Positions 19,036 to 29,209 of a DNA stretch of 64,000 bases are shown one piece after another (the stretch's first letter is position 1; the number at the start of each line of letters is the position of its first letter). The stretch is taken from assembly GCF_964019585.1 (NCBI RefSeq), contig NZ_OZ026454.1, forward strand, positions 186,001-250,000, in the 5' to 3' direction. Source of the DNA: Candidatus Mesenet endosymbiont of Agriotes lineatus (GTDB lineage Bacteria > Pseudomonadota > Alphaproteobacteria > Rickettsiales > Anaplasmataceae). The notes under the pieces are model-generated. The model had not been told where the DNA came from. It saw nothing but the letters and a program-made list of their open reading frames with translations, and made no database searches. Made by a program: the position numbers and the translations under genes.

Positions 19036-20688
19036 TTAGAACCCTCCGTCCATACCCATACCACCTGCGCCAGCACCCATATTGTTATTTTCATCTTTAC
19101 TTGGCACATCAACAAGAAATGCATGTGTAGTAATGAGTGTACTAGCAACAGATATTGCGGTTTCAAACGCAACTCTAACTACTTTAGCAGGATCAATAAC
19201 TCCAGATGTGAAAGCATTTGCATAATTCATAGTTTCAACATTATAAATGAGATCTTGATCGCCTTGATTTGATAAGTGATCTAAAATTATAGAACCTTCC
19301 TCACCAGAATTTTTAATTATGCGTCTGATTGGAGCAGCTAAAGCCTTCTTTATAACTTCAATACCTGTTTGTTCATCATGATCTTTACCTTTTACAGTTT
19401 CAAGTGCACTAGCAGCATAGAATAGAGCAACACCACCACCTGCAACTATTCCTTCTTCAATAGCAGCCCTAGTTGCATGCAATGCATCCTCTACTCTATC
19501 TCTACGCTCTTTTACTTCTACTTCAGTTGCACCACCAACCTTAAGTACTGCAACACCACCTATAAGTTTTGCTAGGCGCTCTTGTAACTTTTCCTTATCA
19601 TAATCAGAAGTAGATGCTGCAATTTGTGTTTTAATTTGTTCAGTACGTGCTTTTATATCCTTGTCATCTTTATCTTTTTTACTAACAATTATAGTATTAT
19701 CTTTAGTAACTTTAATATTTTTAACGCTTCCTAGATTATCACATTTTAAATCTTCCATCTTTATTGCTAACTCGTCACTAATGACATGTTTTGCACCAGA
19801 TAGGATTCTTATATCTTCAAGCATCTCTTTCCTTCTATCACCAAACCCAGGGGCCTTAATAGCAGCCACTTTGACTTTTTGTAAATATACATTAAGAGCA
19901 AGCATATTTAACGCTTCTCCTTCAACATCTTCTGCAATAATAAATAATGGCCTTCCAGATTGTGCTACTTCATTAAGAATAGGTAGTAGCGATTGTGCTG
20001 AGCTTATCTTTTTATCTGCTACTAAAATATAGGGATTTTCAAATTCAACGATCATCTTTTCCTTATTTGTAGTAAAATGAGGAGAAATATATCCACGATC
20101 AAATTGCATGCCCTTAGTTTCTTCAATTTCCAAAGCTTCAGACCCTTTACTCTCTTCAACAGTAATAACACCTTCCTTACCAACTCTTTTTACACAATCA
20201 GCAATTTTATCACCTATATTTTTATCTCCATTTGCAGAGATTGTCGCTACTTGAGCAATTTCTTTTTCTGAGGAAGAAATATTACGTGACATAGCTTTTA
20301 GCACTTCAAGTACTGCATCTTTCGCTTTTAGCATTCCTTCTTTTAACCCAACAGAATTAGCACCAGCTACTATGCATTTCGTAGCTTCTTTTACTGCAAA
20401 TACAGTTAATATAGAACATGTTGTTGTACCATCACCTACTTTCTCATTACACTGAGAACAACTTTGGTTAAATATAGACATGATAGCAGCCTGTGTTTTG
20501 TCTTCAGGCTTGATATTTTTCATTACTTTATAGCCATCTTTTGTGATCTCTGGTGTACCATATGGTTTATCAACTGCAACCGTACGTCCTTTTGGCCCAC
20601 CAGTAATACCAACTGTTGTATCAACAATTGATGCAACTTCACGTATAGCTTTTTGTAAACGTTCTCCCGACACTACAATATTAGCCAT
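19036..20688 (-). CDS. groEL: Chaperonin GroEL (60 kDa)
   Basis: 550 residues from the ATG at 20688, which follows AAGGAGTGATAAAG. A GTG three codons upstream overlaps that site and is not preferred. Family landmarks include GPKGRTVAVD near residue 30, GDGTTTCSILT near 85 and the Gly/Met tail ending GAGGMGMDGGF. It forms the 14-mer that folds proteins with GroES and ATP, and is usually among the most abundant proteins of endosymbionts. It is downstream of groES, with a strong terminator at its end. Confidence 0.98.
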   Translation of the reverse strand: MANIVVSGERLQKAIREVASIVDTTVGITGGPKGRTVAVDKPYGTPEITKDGYKVMKNIKPEDKTQAAIMSIFNQSCSQCNEKVGDGTTTCSILTVFAVKEATKCIVAGANSVGLKEGMLKAKDAVLEVLKAMSRNISSSEKEIAQVATISANGDKNIGDKIADCVKRVGKEGVITVEESKGSEALEIEETKGMQFDRGYISPHFTTNKEKMIVEFENPYILVADKKISSAQSLLPILNEVAQSGRPLFIIAEDVEGEALNMLALNVYLQKVKVAAIKAPGFGDRRKEMLEDIRILSGAKHVISDELAIKMEDLKCDNLGSVKNIKVTKDNTIIVSKKDKDDKDIKARTEQIKTQIAASTSDYDKEKLQERLAKLIGGVAVLKVGGATEVEVKERRDRVEDALHATRAAIEEGIVAGGGVALFYAASALETVKGKDHDEQTGIEVIKKALAAPIRRIIKNSGEEGSIILDHLSNQGDQDLIYNVETMNYANAFTSGVIDPAKVVRVAFETAISVASTLITTHAFLVDVPSKDENNNMGAGAGGMGMDGGF

Positions 20689-20752
20689 CTTTATCACTCC
20701 TTAATATAAAAAAATTAACAAAATAAATATCTTTAAGATATCGGAAAGAAAA

Positions 20753-21040
20753 TTACTTCCCTTCTACAATAGCAAGTACATCAGACTCTTTCATAACAAC
20801 TAACTTGTCATCCTGCAATTCAACTTCCGTTCCAGCCCATTGACGATAAAAAACCTTATCACCAACTTTGACAGTTAAAGCCATGCGCTCACCTTGTGCA
20901 TTACGCCCCCCAGGACCAACAGCTTTAACTTCACCCTTTGTTGGTTTCTTTTTTGCTGAGTCTGGTAATACAATACCACTAGATTTTTCTTCTTCATCAA
21001 GAGGTTGAATTAATACATTATCATCTAACATTTTCAACAT
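20753..21040 (-). CDS. groES: Co-chaperonin GroES (10 kDa)
   Basis: 95 residues. The mobile-loop region [21 protein letters not shown] and the dome segment [14 protein letters not shown] are conserved. The ATG follows AAGGGAGAAATTAGA. It caps the GroEL ring. It is first of the groES-groEL operon, with a heat-shock-like promoter upstream. Confidence 0.97.
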   Translation of the reverse strand: MLKMLDDNVLIQPLDEEEKSSGIVLPDSAKKKPTKGEVKAVGPGGRNAQGERMALTVKVGDKVFYRQWAGTEVELQDDKLVVMKESDVLAIVEGK

Positions 21041-21096
21041 TCTAATTTCTCCCTTAACAAACTTTTAATAACATTACTTCACTTGAAGTACAAGAC

Positions 21097-21127
21097 TAAT
21101 ATACATATTAGCCATTTTCATTTCAAG
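21097..21127 (-). promoter_or_regulatory. Candidate heat-shock promoter of groES-groEL
   Basis: On the minus strand CTTGAAA (21121-21127) is a perfect sigma-32 type -35 box. A TATATT lies 17 bases further on (21098-21103) inside the near-palindrome TAATATGTATATTA. It sits about 60-90 bases upstream of the groES ATG. The sigma-32 -10 consensus (CCCCAT) is not present, so use by the housekeeping sigma is also possible. Confidence 0.5.
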
Positions 21128-21158
21128 GCCTTTTTCTAAAATTATTAAAAAATATTAA

Positions 21159-21782
21159 TTAAATACTTAAATTCTTATCAGCAAAATCCCAATTAACTAA
21201 ATGTTTTAGGAAAACCGATATATAATCAACACGACGATTTTGGCAATCTAGGTAATATGCATGCTCCCAAACATCCATAACTAAAAGTGGAACCTGCTCA
21301 GGTGACGGTTGTTCTGCATTTGAGGTTTTAACAATTTTTAATTTATTATTTTCTAAAACCAACCACACCCAACCACTACCAAATTGATTAGCTCCATATT
21401 CAGCGAAAGTTTCAGTGAATTTATCCATTCCTCCTAAATCATCTCTTATCTTTCTTGCAATTGCACTTCCATCTTGTGGAGCGGAACCACCACCTTTTTT
21501 CATCGATTGCCAATAGAAAGTGTGATTCCAAACTTGAGCTGCATTATTAAATATAGGTGCCTTAGAACTATTATTATGCGTTTCCTTTATTAAGATTTTT
21601 AAATCTTCTTCATTGCCCGTAAACCGCCCTTCATATTCCGTTTTTCTTTCCTCTAGCAACAAATTAAGCTTATCTACATAGCCCTTATGGTGTTTCCCAT
21701 AGTGAAAACTCATAGTTTTAGCCGATATATAAGGCTCTAGAGCATTTTCACCATATGGAAGGTCTGGTAAATTGAATGTCAT
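21159..21782 (-). CDS. sodB: Superoxide dismutase (Fe/Mn)
   Basis: 207 residues. The metal ligands are His27 (MSFHYGKHH), His87 (VWNHTFYW), Asp170 and His174 (DVWEHAYYLD). The QFGSGWVWLV segment is the usual active-site backing and points to the iron type. It converts superoxide to peroxide and oxygen in the cytosol. No signal peptide is present. It is upstream of groES on the same strand but separated from it by the groES promoter. Confidence 0.95.
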   Translation of the reverse strand: MTFNLPDLPYGENALEPYISAKTMSFHYGKHHKGYVDKLNLLLEERKTEYEGRFTGNEEDLKILIKETHNNSSKAPIFNNAAQVWNHTFYWQSMKKGGGSAPQDGSAIARKIRDDLGGMDKFTETFAEYGANQFGSGWVWLVLENNKLKIVKTSNAEQPSPEQVPLLVMDVWEHAYYLDCQNRRVDYISVFLKHLVNWDFADKNLSI

Positions 21783-21860
21783 AATGCCTCATTTCTTAAA
21801 TTTTACATAACTAACATATACCTTTCAGTAACAATGAGCAAGTAAAACGCTACAGCAACG

Positions 21861-22856
21861 TTATAATAAATGAGTTTTATTAGAGCTATGTTGCTTAGAA
21901 TCAGAATTACTGAGATATGGCTGCTGATTTTGATATGGACTATATCCACTAGTCCCTGGTTGATCATAGTACTGACCATTGCTAGTCGATTCTTCATAAG
22001 AAGGTGGAGCTGATGGATATTGTTGATTATGCCCCATTTGATATTGTTCATTTTGAGGAGGTTGCTGCTCTCCATACTGACTACCCGATGTGCCATAACT
22101 TGGTGAACACCTACCACAACTAATTATTAAATCAACTTCCCTATCAACTAGTGCTTTTTTGTTTGCTTTATTTATAGCTAAATAGAAAAACAGAACTGCG
22201 CCCAGTCCAAATATTACAGCATTTAACCCAGTTATCACCTGGAACCCTGTGAAAGCTCCACTACTTATCCCCATAGCACGCTCTAAATTTGGCACAATCA
22301 TGCCTGAAAGCAAAAGTATTAAAGTTGCAGAAACACTAAATGAAAATATCCCAAGACCAATAGCAGCTGGCACAGAATGCTTATTATTTTCTAGCTTAGC
22401 ATTTTTTATTTTATACACAGCATATGATAGTAAAAAGTAAGACATCACTGCTGCAAAAATTAAACAAAAAGCAGCAATGCATGATCCAAGCACTCGATCG
22501 TTAGATCCATTGTTTTTACGATTAGAATTAGGAACGTTGTAATTATATATATTAGTTGTATTGCCACCACGCCCCCAAAGGCAAGATAAAAGCATAATGT
22601 CCCAAAAATCAAATCCTGACTTTTGTTCAATAATAATTGGTTGTATTATAGGTGTATTAGATGTAGCTTGACTGGTATTACTTGAGGCTTGCGGTTGGTT
22701 TTGATCATCATTTGATGGACTCTGCTGTTGATGCTGATTACTTTGATAATTACTACGACATCTAGATAAGTACTGACCTAAGCCCTCTTTACTATGACCT
22801 GCATTTAGATATTTATATCCTTCCTCTCTAAGATGATTTTTTAATCCTCCCCCCAC
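21861..22856 (-). CDS. Membrane protein with eukaryote-like PSAPPSYEE motif
   Basis: 331 residues, not a family I can name. Residues 35-75 are Gln/Ser/Asn-rich. Three membrane helices lie at about 122-150, 162-188 and 200-228. The C-terminal 100 residues are a Tyr/Gln/Pro/Ser-rich disordered tail. At 281-289 the tail reads PSAPPSYEE. This overlaps P(S/T)AP and PPxY late-domain motifs, which bind host TSG101 and Nedd4-type WW domains; the same nine residues occur in animal LITAF. The start is GTG directly on a GGGGGGAGG run. An ATG two bases upstream is out of frame and stops after five codons. A surface or secreted role is inference. Confidence 0.75.
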   Translation of the reverse strand: MGGGLKNHLREEGYKYLNAGHSKEGLGQYLSRCRSNYQSNQHQQQSPSNDDQNQPQASSNTSQATSNTPIIQPIIIEQKSGFDFWDIMLLSCLWGRGGNTTNIYNYNVPNSNRKNNGSNDRVLGSCIAAFCLIFAAVMSYFLLSYAVYKIKNAKLENNKHSVPAAIGLGIFSFSVSATLILLLSGMIVPNLERAMGISSGAFTGFQVITGLNAVIFGLGAVLFFYLAINKANKKALVDREVDLIISCGRCSPSYGTSGSQYGEQQPPQNEQYQMGHNQQYPSAPPSYEESTSNGQYYDQPGTSGYSPYQNQQPYLSNSDSKQHSSNKTHLL

Positions 22857-22965
22857 ATTACTACCTTTTACTAAAATAATTAATTAGTAAATTAACATAA
22901 ATTACAATAAAATCAAGTTAAAGATACAATTTTTCTATTTCACTAATGTATTTTAAGATTGTTAT

Positions 22966-23745
22966 TTACCTGATCAGATGATCAGAGATTAATTCAACAG
23001 TACATTTATTTAAAACTTTATTTTTAGTACACCTTCCCTTGTCTAACGGATATGTAGTGCCATTCTTAATAAACGATTGAATAAGTTTTGAACACTTTGA
23101 TCCAATTTTTTCTTTTTGCTGAAAAATTAACTCAATTATGTCTTTACACTGAGTTTCCTCAGCTAATTCTTCAGTGCTTTTTTCCTTGGGAGAGTGGATT
23201 GACCTTCTCTTACCCTCCACATATTCAGCTCCACAACCAATAACTAATTGAATAAGTTCAGTGCATTTTGTTTCAACTGCGTAATGCAAGGTACTATACT
23301 TAGGATCATTTACAACTTCAGCGCCGTTTTTAACCAATAATTCAATGATTTTACAGTTTATGTTTTTCAATATTTTTTTTCTCTCTTGATCAGTGTTACA
23401 ATAATGTTGGTTTGGTATAAGACGTGCTATAGCAGCATGGAGAGTATGCGTAAAACTAATGGTGCTGCTATCAAGATCGAAATAATGTTTTTCTCTTACA
23501 TCTTTTTGATTTAAAGGTTTGCCTCTTTTTTCGAGGATGAGTTTTATAATCTCCAAATCATTACCAATAATAGCAATGTTTAGACTATGACCTAAATTCA
23601 TGAAATTAAATGCTATATCTACTTCACTAATCTCCTCATAACTCAAATTTTTAATTTCATATTGGCCATTATCTATATTCTCTCTTAGTTGTTCTGGAGT
23701 TATCTTATTAAACATGATTTTCTCAATGTATTCATGATCTGACAT
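22966..23745 (-). CDS. Degenerate ankyrin-like protein
   Basis: 259 residues. Weak ANK units are visible, such as GHSLNIAIIGNDLEIIKLIL (about 52-71) and YSTLHYAVETKCTELIQLV with GCGAE (about 150-175). The rest is lysine- and cysteine-rich without clear motifs. There is no good Shine-Dalgarno and no F-box-like end. It may be a divergent ANK protein or a gene losing its repeats. The coding frame is intact. Confidence 0.7.
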   Translation of the reverse strand: MSDHEYIEKIMFNKITPEQLRENIDNGQYEIKNLSYEEISEVDIAFNFMNLGHSLNIAIIGNDLEIIKLILEKRGKPLNQKDVREKHYFDLDSSTISFTHTLHAAIARLIPNQHYCNTDQERKKILKNINCKIIELLVKNGAEVVNDPKYSTLHYAVETKCTELIQLVIGCGAEYVEGKRRSIHSPKEKSTEELAEETQCKDIIELIFQQKEKIGSKCSKLIQSFIKNGTTYPLDKGRCTKNKVLNKCTVELISDHLIR

Positions 23746-23960
23746 ATTGAGGATTTGAGTTATTTATTATAATTTAGGCATTAATATATTAATGATTTCT
23801 TGTCAAGAATTTAATTAAAAAAATAAACTAATAGTAAAAATTTATAATTAAAATAGTATAAATTATAACCTTATATCTAATAAAAAGAGGGAATAAAACA
23901 ACTTGAGTGACTTATGCAGTATAATGATGTAAGACTTTAAAATATTGGAAATAACGTAAG

Positions 23961-25748
23961 ATGAATAACATTAGGAATTTTGCCATTATTGCTCATATAG
24001 ACCATGGCAAATCTACTTTAGCTGACCGTTTAATAGAATATTGCAATGGCCTGGAGGCAAGAAAGATGGTAGATCAAGTCCTTGATTCTATGGATATAGA
24101 ACGCGAACGTGGGATTACAATTAAGGCACAAACGGTGAGACTTAAATATGCAGTAGATGATGGTAATACATACTATCTTAACCTTATGGATACGCCAGGG
24201 CATGTTGATTTTTCCTATGAAGTAAGCAGAAGTTTAGCAGCATGTGAGGGTTCACTGCTTGTTGTTGATGCCAGCCAAGGAGTTGAGGCACAAACTTTGG
24301 CAAATGTATATAAAGCTCTTGATAACAACCATGAAATTATAGTTGTGCTCAATAAAATTGATCTACCTGCTGCTGATCCTGAGAGGGTAAAATCACAAAT
24401 TGAAGAAATAATTGGTATCGACGCAAGTGATGCAGTTTTAATTTCGGCTAAAACTGGTTTGGGTATAAAAGATGTACTAAATGCAGTAGTAAAAAAGCTG
24501 CCACTGCCAAAAGGTGACGTAGGCGCTCCTTTGCAGGCGATCTTGGTTGACAGTTGGTATGATGCTTATTTGGGAGTGATAATTCTCGTTAGAGTTAAAA
24601 ATGGTACACTTACTAAAGGCATGAAAATAGTTATGATGTCAAATAATTCTACATATCAAATAGATAACATTGGCATTTTTACACCTGAAAAAGTCATGAC
24701 AGAAAAATTATCAGCTGGAGAAATTGGTTTTATTACGGCATCAATTAAAGAAGTTGCTGACTGCAGGGTGGGAGATACAATTACTGAAGAAAAAAGACCA
24801 TGTGCTGAAGCCCTACCAGGATTTAGACAAACGACCCCTGTAGTTTTTTGCAGTATATTTCCAAATTCATCTGATGATTTTGAATATCTGCGTGATGCAC
24901 TAAATAAGTTGCATTTGAATGATGCAAGTTTTACTTTTGACACAGAATCATCAAATGCACTTGGTTATGGGTTTCGCTGTGGTTTTTTGGGGATGCTGCA
25001 TTTAGAAGTCATACAAGAAAGACTAGAAAGAGAATTTGACTTGGATCTTACAGCGACAGCACCAAGCGTTATCTATAAGGTAAAAATGAAAAGTGGACAA
25101 AATCTAGATATACATAACCCAAGTGATATGCCAGAACCAAATAAAGTACTATCAGTTGAAGAGCCATGGATCATTGCTTCCATTATGGTACCAGATGAAC
25201 ATTTAGGATCAATTTTGACGTTATGTAACGAGAGAAGAGGAGAACAAGAAGATTTATCTTACATAGGTAACACAGCACTGGTAAAATATAATTTACCCTT
25301 ATCTGAAATTATTTTTGATTTTTATGATAAGCTAAAATCGATTTCAAAAGGTTATGCAAGCCTTGATTGGGAGTTTAGCGAATACCGCGAAAGTCAAATA
25401 GAAAAACTAAACTTTTTAGTCAATGGTGAATCAGTTGATGCTCTAGCCTGTATAATCCACAAAAGTAGAGTAGAACAAAGAGGAAGAGAAATATGCTCTC
25501 GTCTTAAAGATTTAATACCAAGACAACAGTACAAAATTGCAATTCAAGCAGCAATTGGCAGCAAGATCATTGCCCGTGAGACCATAAATCCGTATAGAAA
25601 AGATGTTACAGGTGGTAAGATCAGTGGGAAAGATAGAAAAATGAAATTACTTGATAAACAAAAGAAGGGTAAAAGGAGATTACACGCCGTTGGTAATGTT
25701 AATATTCCACAAAATGTGTTCATACAAGCGCTCAAGCTTGATAATTAA
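23961..25748 (+). CDS. lepA: Elongation factor 4 (LepA)
   Basis: 595 residues. The G1 motif AHIDHGKST (11-19), DTPGH and NKID place it among translational GTPases. The C-terminal end with [21 protein letters not shown] split by GKRR is the LepA-specific domain. LepA acts on ribosomes, back-translocating or helping initiation and assembly, and in bacteria binds the membrane. It stands alone, with the ATG 9 bases behind GGAAATAACG. Confidence 0.97.
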   Translation: MNNIRNFAIIAHIDHGKSTLADRLIEYCNGLEARKMVDQVLDSMDIERERGITIKAQTVRLKYAVDDGNTYYLNLMDTPGHVDFSYEVSRSLAACEGSLLVVDASQGVEAQTLANVYKALDNNHEIIVVLNKIDLPAADPERVKSQIEEIIGIDASDAVLISAKTGLGIKDVLNAVVKKLPLPKGDVGAPLQAILVDSWYDAYLGVIILVRVKNGTLTKGMKIVMMSNNSTYQIDNIGIFTPEKVMTEKLSAGEIGFITASIKEVADCRVGDTITEEKRPCAEALPGFRQTTPVVFCSIFPNSSDDFEYLRDALNKLHLNDASFTFDTESSNALGYGFRCGFLGMLHLEVIQERLEREFDLDLTATAPSVIYKVKMKSGQNLDIHNPSDMPEPNKVLSVEEPWIIASIMVPDEHLGSILTLCNERRGEQEDLSYIGNTALVKYNLPLSEIIFDFYDKLKSISKGYASLDWEFSEYRESQIEKLNFLVNGESVDALACIIHKSRVEQRGREICSRLKDLIPRQQYKIAIQAAIGSKIIARETINPYRKDVTGGKISGKDRKMKLLDKQKKGKRRLHAVGNVNIPQNVFIQALKLDN

Positions 25749-25913
25749 CTAAAATACAAAAAAGTTATATTAAATATGTAAAAATTTACTCCAATATTGT
25801 ATTGCTTTTTTTACTTTTTATTTATAAATATAGGTTCCTTCATTTAATATCAAGTCTTACGAGAAATAAGGGATAATAGGAAGTAAGAAGAAAAAATCTT
25901 TTTAAAGTTAAAA

Positions 25914-26108
25914 ATGATGGATGAGCAAAAAGCAATCGATAAGGGAATGGTTGTAGTATATAAGGCTGAAGTAAAGGGGGAGATGAGAGGATAGGAGACT
26001 ACAATCTGTAAAAAAGTACAGCAAGTATTAAAAATATACAATATTAGCAGAGAAACGCTGATGGGGCAGATAGTGTAGCTAGGACAAAGCCAAATAAGGG
26101 GAAATTAA
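25914..26108 (+). pseudogene. Possible decayed helix-turn-helix regulator
   Basis: In the 390-base gap after lepA one plus frame reads 65 codons with two internal stops. The middle part, ICKKVQQVLKIYNISRETL followed by MGQI and, after a stop, LGQSQIRG, has the spacing of an XRE-type helix-turn-helix (K-x-I/V-x-x-V/L-x-x-x-x-x-x-S-R-E-x-L). Wolbachia carry many such regulators. If real it is dead. Nothing else is visible in 25749-26138. Confidence 0.3.
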
Positions 26109-26138
26109 TGATAATTATTACCATTTTAGTAATAAAAA

Positions 26139-27389
26139 TTAAAAGTCAACCTTAAGATCTTTATCTTTAATTTGCAGTATAGCTATAAGTCCTATCAGGG
26201 CACAAAAAATCATGTAGAAACTAGGGCCGATTTTTATTTGTTTCATAAGCCATGTGCATATAAATGGACCCAATCCTCCGAAAAATCCAGCTGCTATATT
26301 GCGTGACAAACTCATACCGCAGTATCTTACCCTTGTTGGAAATAATTCACACATAGTAGCACTCACTGGCCCTAAAGATGCTGCTATTGGTACCATAAAG
26401 ATAAAATATGCTACTGTAACAATTAAGTTATTACTACTACTTAGCATAAACAGTGTTGGTATACTGATAATAGTAAACGTTATGAACGCTGGAATCATTA
26501 CTTTTTTTCTACCTACCACGTCAGACAGCATTGCAAACAATAGTGTCAATATTGCTAATGAGACCTGACTCATAATTTCAATTGTATAGAGAAAATTATT
26601 ATTTAATTTAGCAACTCCTTCTATAAAGATTTTAAAAAATACCAAAAACATATAGAGCGATGCATTTTCAACAATGTCAATTCCTACAGCTATAAGAACA
26701 GGTTTTTTATAACATTTGATAAGTTCCATAAAGGGAGATTTAGATAATTTATCATGCTTTTTACTAATCTTGTATGCAGGACTTTCACTTAGTATATACC
26801 TAAGATAGATGCTGACTAAGCCTATAAACAAACCAAAAGCAAAAGGCAATCTCCAACCCCAAGAATCAAAATTAGATATTTTTTGACATATAAGTATAGC
26901 TGCTAAACTCATAGCTGAGCCAATTATTGCGCTCAATACTTCAATGCTACCAAAAAATCCACGTTTTCCACCAGATGCATGTTCTATTAAGAACGTTGCA
27001 TTGCCAGCTTCGCCTCCAAGTGATATTCCTTGAAGTAGGCGTAGTATAGTTACTAATATTGGAGCTAATATTCCTACCTTTTGATAACCTGGTATTATAG
27101 CAATTGTTATAGAGGATATTGACATCAGTATTATCGAAAAGAGCAAAGCTATCCTTCTTCCATATTTATCTCCAATATAACCAAATATTATTGCGCCTAA
27201 AGGCCTCATCAAGAATCCAGCGGCAAACACACCAAGGGCTGCAATTAGGCTAACATAATAGTCATTGTTAGGAAAAAAAGTGTTGCTAATTATGCTAATT
27301 AAACTACCAAAAAGCATGTAATCATACCATAGTAGAGTATTGCAAATTATACTGAGAAATATTACTTTTTTAACCTGTAACTTGTCCAT
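26139..27389 (-). CDS. Major facilitator superfamily transporter (ProP-like)
   Basis: 416 residues with about 12 membrane helices. The loop 2-3 signature GAIIFGYIGDKYGRR and its counterpart in the second half (MLSDVVGRKK) are clear. EAGNATFLIEHASGGKRG resembles the metabolite:H+ symporter (proline/betaine, citrate/ketoglutarate) branch. The substrate is not determinable. The 299 bases to atpB (27390-27688) hold no gene I can see. Confidence 0.88.
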   Translation of the reverse strand: MDKLQVKKVIFLSIICNTLLWYDYMLFGSLISIISNTFFPNNDYYVSLIAALGVFAAGFLMRPLGAIIFGYIGDKYGRRIALLFSIILMSISSITIAIIPGYQKVGILAPILVTILRLLQGISLGGEAGNATFLIEHASGGKRGFFGSIEVLSAIIGSAMSLAAILICQKISNFDSWGWRLPFAFGLFIGLVSIYLRYILSESPAYKISKKHDKLSKSPFMELIKCYKKPVLIAVGIDIVENASLYMFLVFFKIFIEGVAKLNNNFLYTIEIMSQVSLAILTLLFAMLSDVVGRKKVMIPAFITFTIISIPTLFMLSSSNNLIVTVAYFIFMVPIAASLGPVSATMCELFPTRVRYCGMSLSRNIAAGFFGGLGPFICTWLMKQIKIGPSFYMIFCALIGLIAILQIKDKDLKVDF

Positions 27390-27688
27390 AGTAATGTTTT
27401 TAATCTAAACTAATCACTTATGCTGCAAATTTTCAGAGATTTTACAGACCGAAAATAACGCTCTTAATGCTGCATATCTCCTATAATAACAAGAACACTA
27501 ATGAAAATAAATATGTTTTTAAATAAAGCACGAAAAATAAAAAATTTACTTGCAGGTGGCCTCTATAATAAAAAAAAGTTTTATGGATACTAAATTTCTT
27601 CTGTAAATATAAAATTTGCTACTTGGAGAATTGACTAGTGCCAGACAAAATATTAACATATAATAACTTTATTTTTTAGAAATTTAAA

Positions 27689-28426
27689 TTGTCAATTAAT
27701 CCTTTAGATCAGTTTAAAATATTCAGTGTGATAAAATTACCTACTGTGTTTGGGTATAATATAGATTTTACAAATTCATCCCTATACATGTTAATTTCAG
27801 TTATCCTTGCAGCTTCTTTTTTCTTATTTGGCATAAGAAAAGCTACCATAATACCTAATTATTGGCAAACTGCAGTGGAATTTGTCTATGAGTTTATTGT
27901 TTCACTTCTTGAGAGTAGTAGCGGAAAGGAAGGGTTAAAGCATATACCACTAGTTTTTACAATATTTGTTTTTATCGCAACATGCAATATTGTCGGTATG
28001 TTACCTTTGCCTATGAGTTTTACTGTAACAAGTCATATTATAATCACTTTCGCTCTTGCAATGATAGTTTTTTTTAATGTAACAATCACTGGATTTAAGC
28101 AGCAGGGACTAAGTTTTTTACGCATATTCCTACCACATGGTACTCCCTTATGGCTAGCTCCAGTGATGATTTTTATCGAACTGTTTGCTTATCTTGCGCG
28201 TCCTGTAAGTCTTGCAATTCGTCTGGCAGCAAATATGGTAACAGGTCATACAATAATAAAAGTAATAGCTAGTTTTGTTACTCAAATAAATGTATTTCTT
28301 GTGCCTTTACCATTTGTGTTTATTATGATGCTAATTGGTTTTGAAGTGTTTATAGCCATTCTGCAAGCATATATATTTGTGGCGCTTACATCTGTATATC
28401 TCTCAGATGCAGTAAGCAAACATTAA
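27689..28426 (+). CDS. atpB: ATP synthase F0 subunit a
   Basis: 245 residues starting at TTG (SINPLDQF). The functional arginine is in [16 protein letters not shown], the helix facing the c-ring. Subunit a forms the two proton half-channels. It is the first gene of a six-gene plus-strand run. The F1 genes are elsewhere, the split arrangement known in Rickettsiales. Confidence 0.95.
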   Translation: MSINPLDQFKIFSVIKLPTVFGYNIDFTNSSLYMLISVILAASFFLFGIRKATIIPNYWQTAVEFVYEFIVSLLESSSGKEGLKHIPLVFTIFVFIATCNIVGMLPLPMSFTVTSHIIITFALAMIVFFNVTITGFKQQGLSFLRIFLPHGTPLWLAPVMIFIELFAYLARPVSLAIRLAANMVTGHTIIKVIASFVTQINVFLVPLPFVFIMMLIGFEVFIAILQAYIFVALTSVYLSDAVSKH

Positions 28427-28487
28427 TTGACTTTAAGTGTGTTATTATATACTTTTATTAAAGTTGAGTTAATTTAAAGGAATTTGT

Positions 28488-28712
28488 ATGGAGTCTTTAA
28501 AATATATAGCAATTGGCTTAAGTGTATTTGGAATGCTGGGTGCTAGCCTTGGTATTGCAAATATATTTTCTACCATGTTAAATGGTATAGCAAGAAATCC
28601 TGAATCTGAAAGCAAGCTAAAAACATATGTTTATGTCGGAGCAGCTTTAGTTGAAGGAATGGGGTTATTTGCTTTTATAATTGCATTATTGTTAATATTT
28701 GTAGTTAAGTAA
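28488..28712 (+). CDS. atpE: ATP synthase F0 subunit c
   Basis: 74 residues, two helices with the polar loop ARNPES. The proton-binding carboxylate is Glu56 in ALVEGMGLF. It forms the rotor ring. The ATG follows AAAGGAATTTGT. The stop shares its last base with the next start (TAATG). Confidence 0.96.
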   Translation: MESLKYIAIGLSVFGMLGASLGIANIFSTMLNGIARNPESESKLKTYVYVGAALVEGMGLFAFIIALLLIFVVK

Positions 28713-29209
28713 TGCCACAACTGGATTTCTCTACTTATTTATCACAATTATTTTGGTTTACTATCTTCTTTTTTTTACTATATCTGGTATTGAATCATCT
28801 TGTTTTGCCAAAAATTGAAATTGTAATAAGGAAAAGATATGAGACAATTGATAAAGCAATAGGTAATGCATCTTCCTTTTGTGCTATTGCTGAGTATAAG
28901 ATAGAAAATCGAGCACAAATCTTACAAAAGACACAATTAGAAGCATCAAAAATTATAAGTAATGCGGTCAAAAAAGCTGAGCTTTTAGAGTGTAACATGA
29001 AAAATTTATTAGATGTTGAAGCTATTGAAACGCTAGGTTTGGTTGATAAAGAAATAGAAAATTATAAGATAAAAGTGCATAATCAGCTTTTAGAAATAGC
29101 AATTTCTGTAGCTGCAATCTATTATGAAAAATTGGTTAATTCTCATATTGAAGATTATGACAAATTAAAAGTTATTACTAATTCGTTATTTAAAGAAGGT
29201 TCATTATAA
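28712..29209 (+). CDS. ATP synthase F0 subunit b' (AtpF')
   Basis: 165 residues. An N-terminal membrane helix (about 9-32) is followed by a long amphipathic helix rich in Lys, Glu and Ala. This is the first of two b-type stator subunits, as in phototrophic and other alphaproteobacteria that use a b-b' heterodimer. It is coupled to atpE and to the next gene by TAATG overlaps. Confidence 0.88.
   Translation: MPQLDFSTYLSQLFWFTIFFFLLYLVLNHLVLPKIEIVIRKRYETIDKAIGNASSFCAIAEYKIENRAQILQKTQLEASKIISNAVKKAELLECNMKNLLDVEAIETLGLVDKEIENYKIKVHNQLLEIAISVAAIYYEKLVNSHIEDYDKLKVITNSLFKEGSL

Noticed and set aside
21803-22117. 104-codon minus-strand frame overlapping the PSAPPSYEE gene
   Set aside because: It is an alternate frame of the Gln/Tyr-rich tail, with Met/His-rich nonsense composition and no ribosome site.
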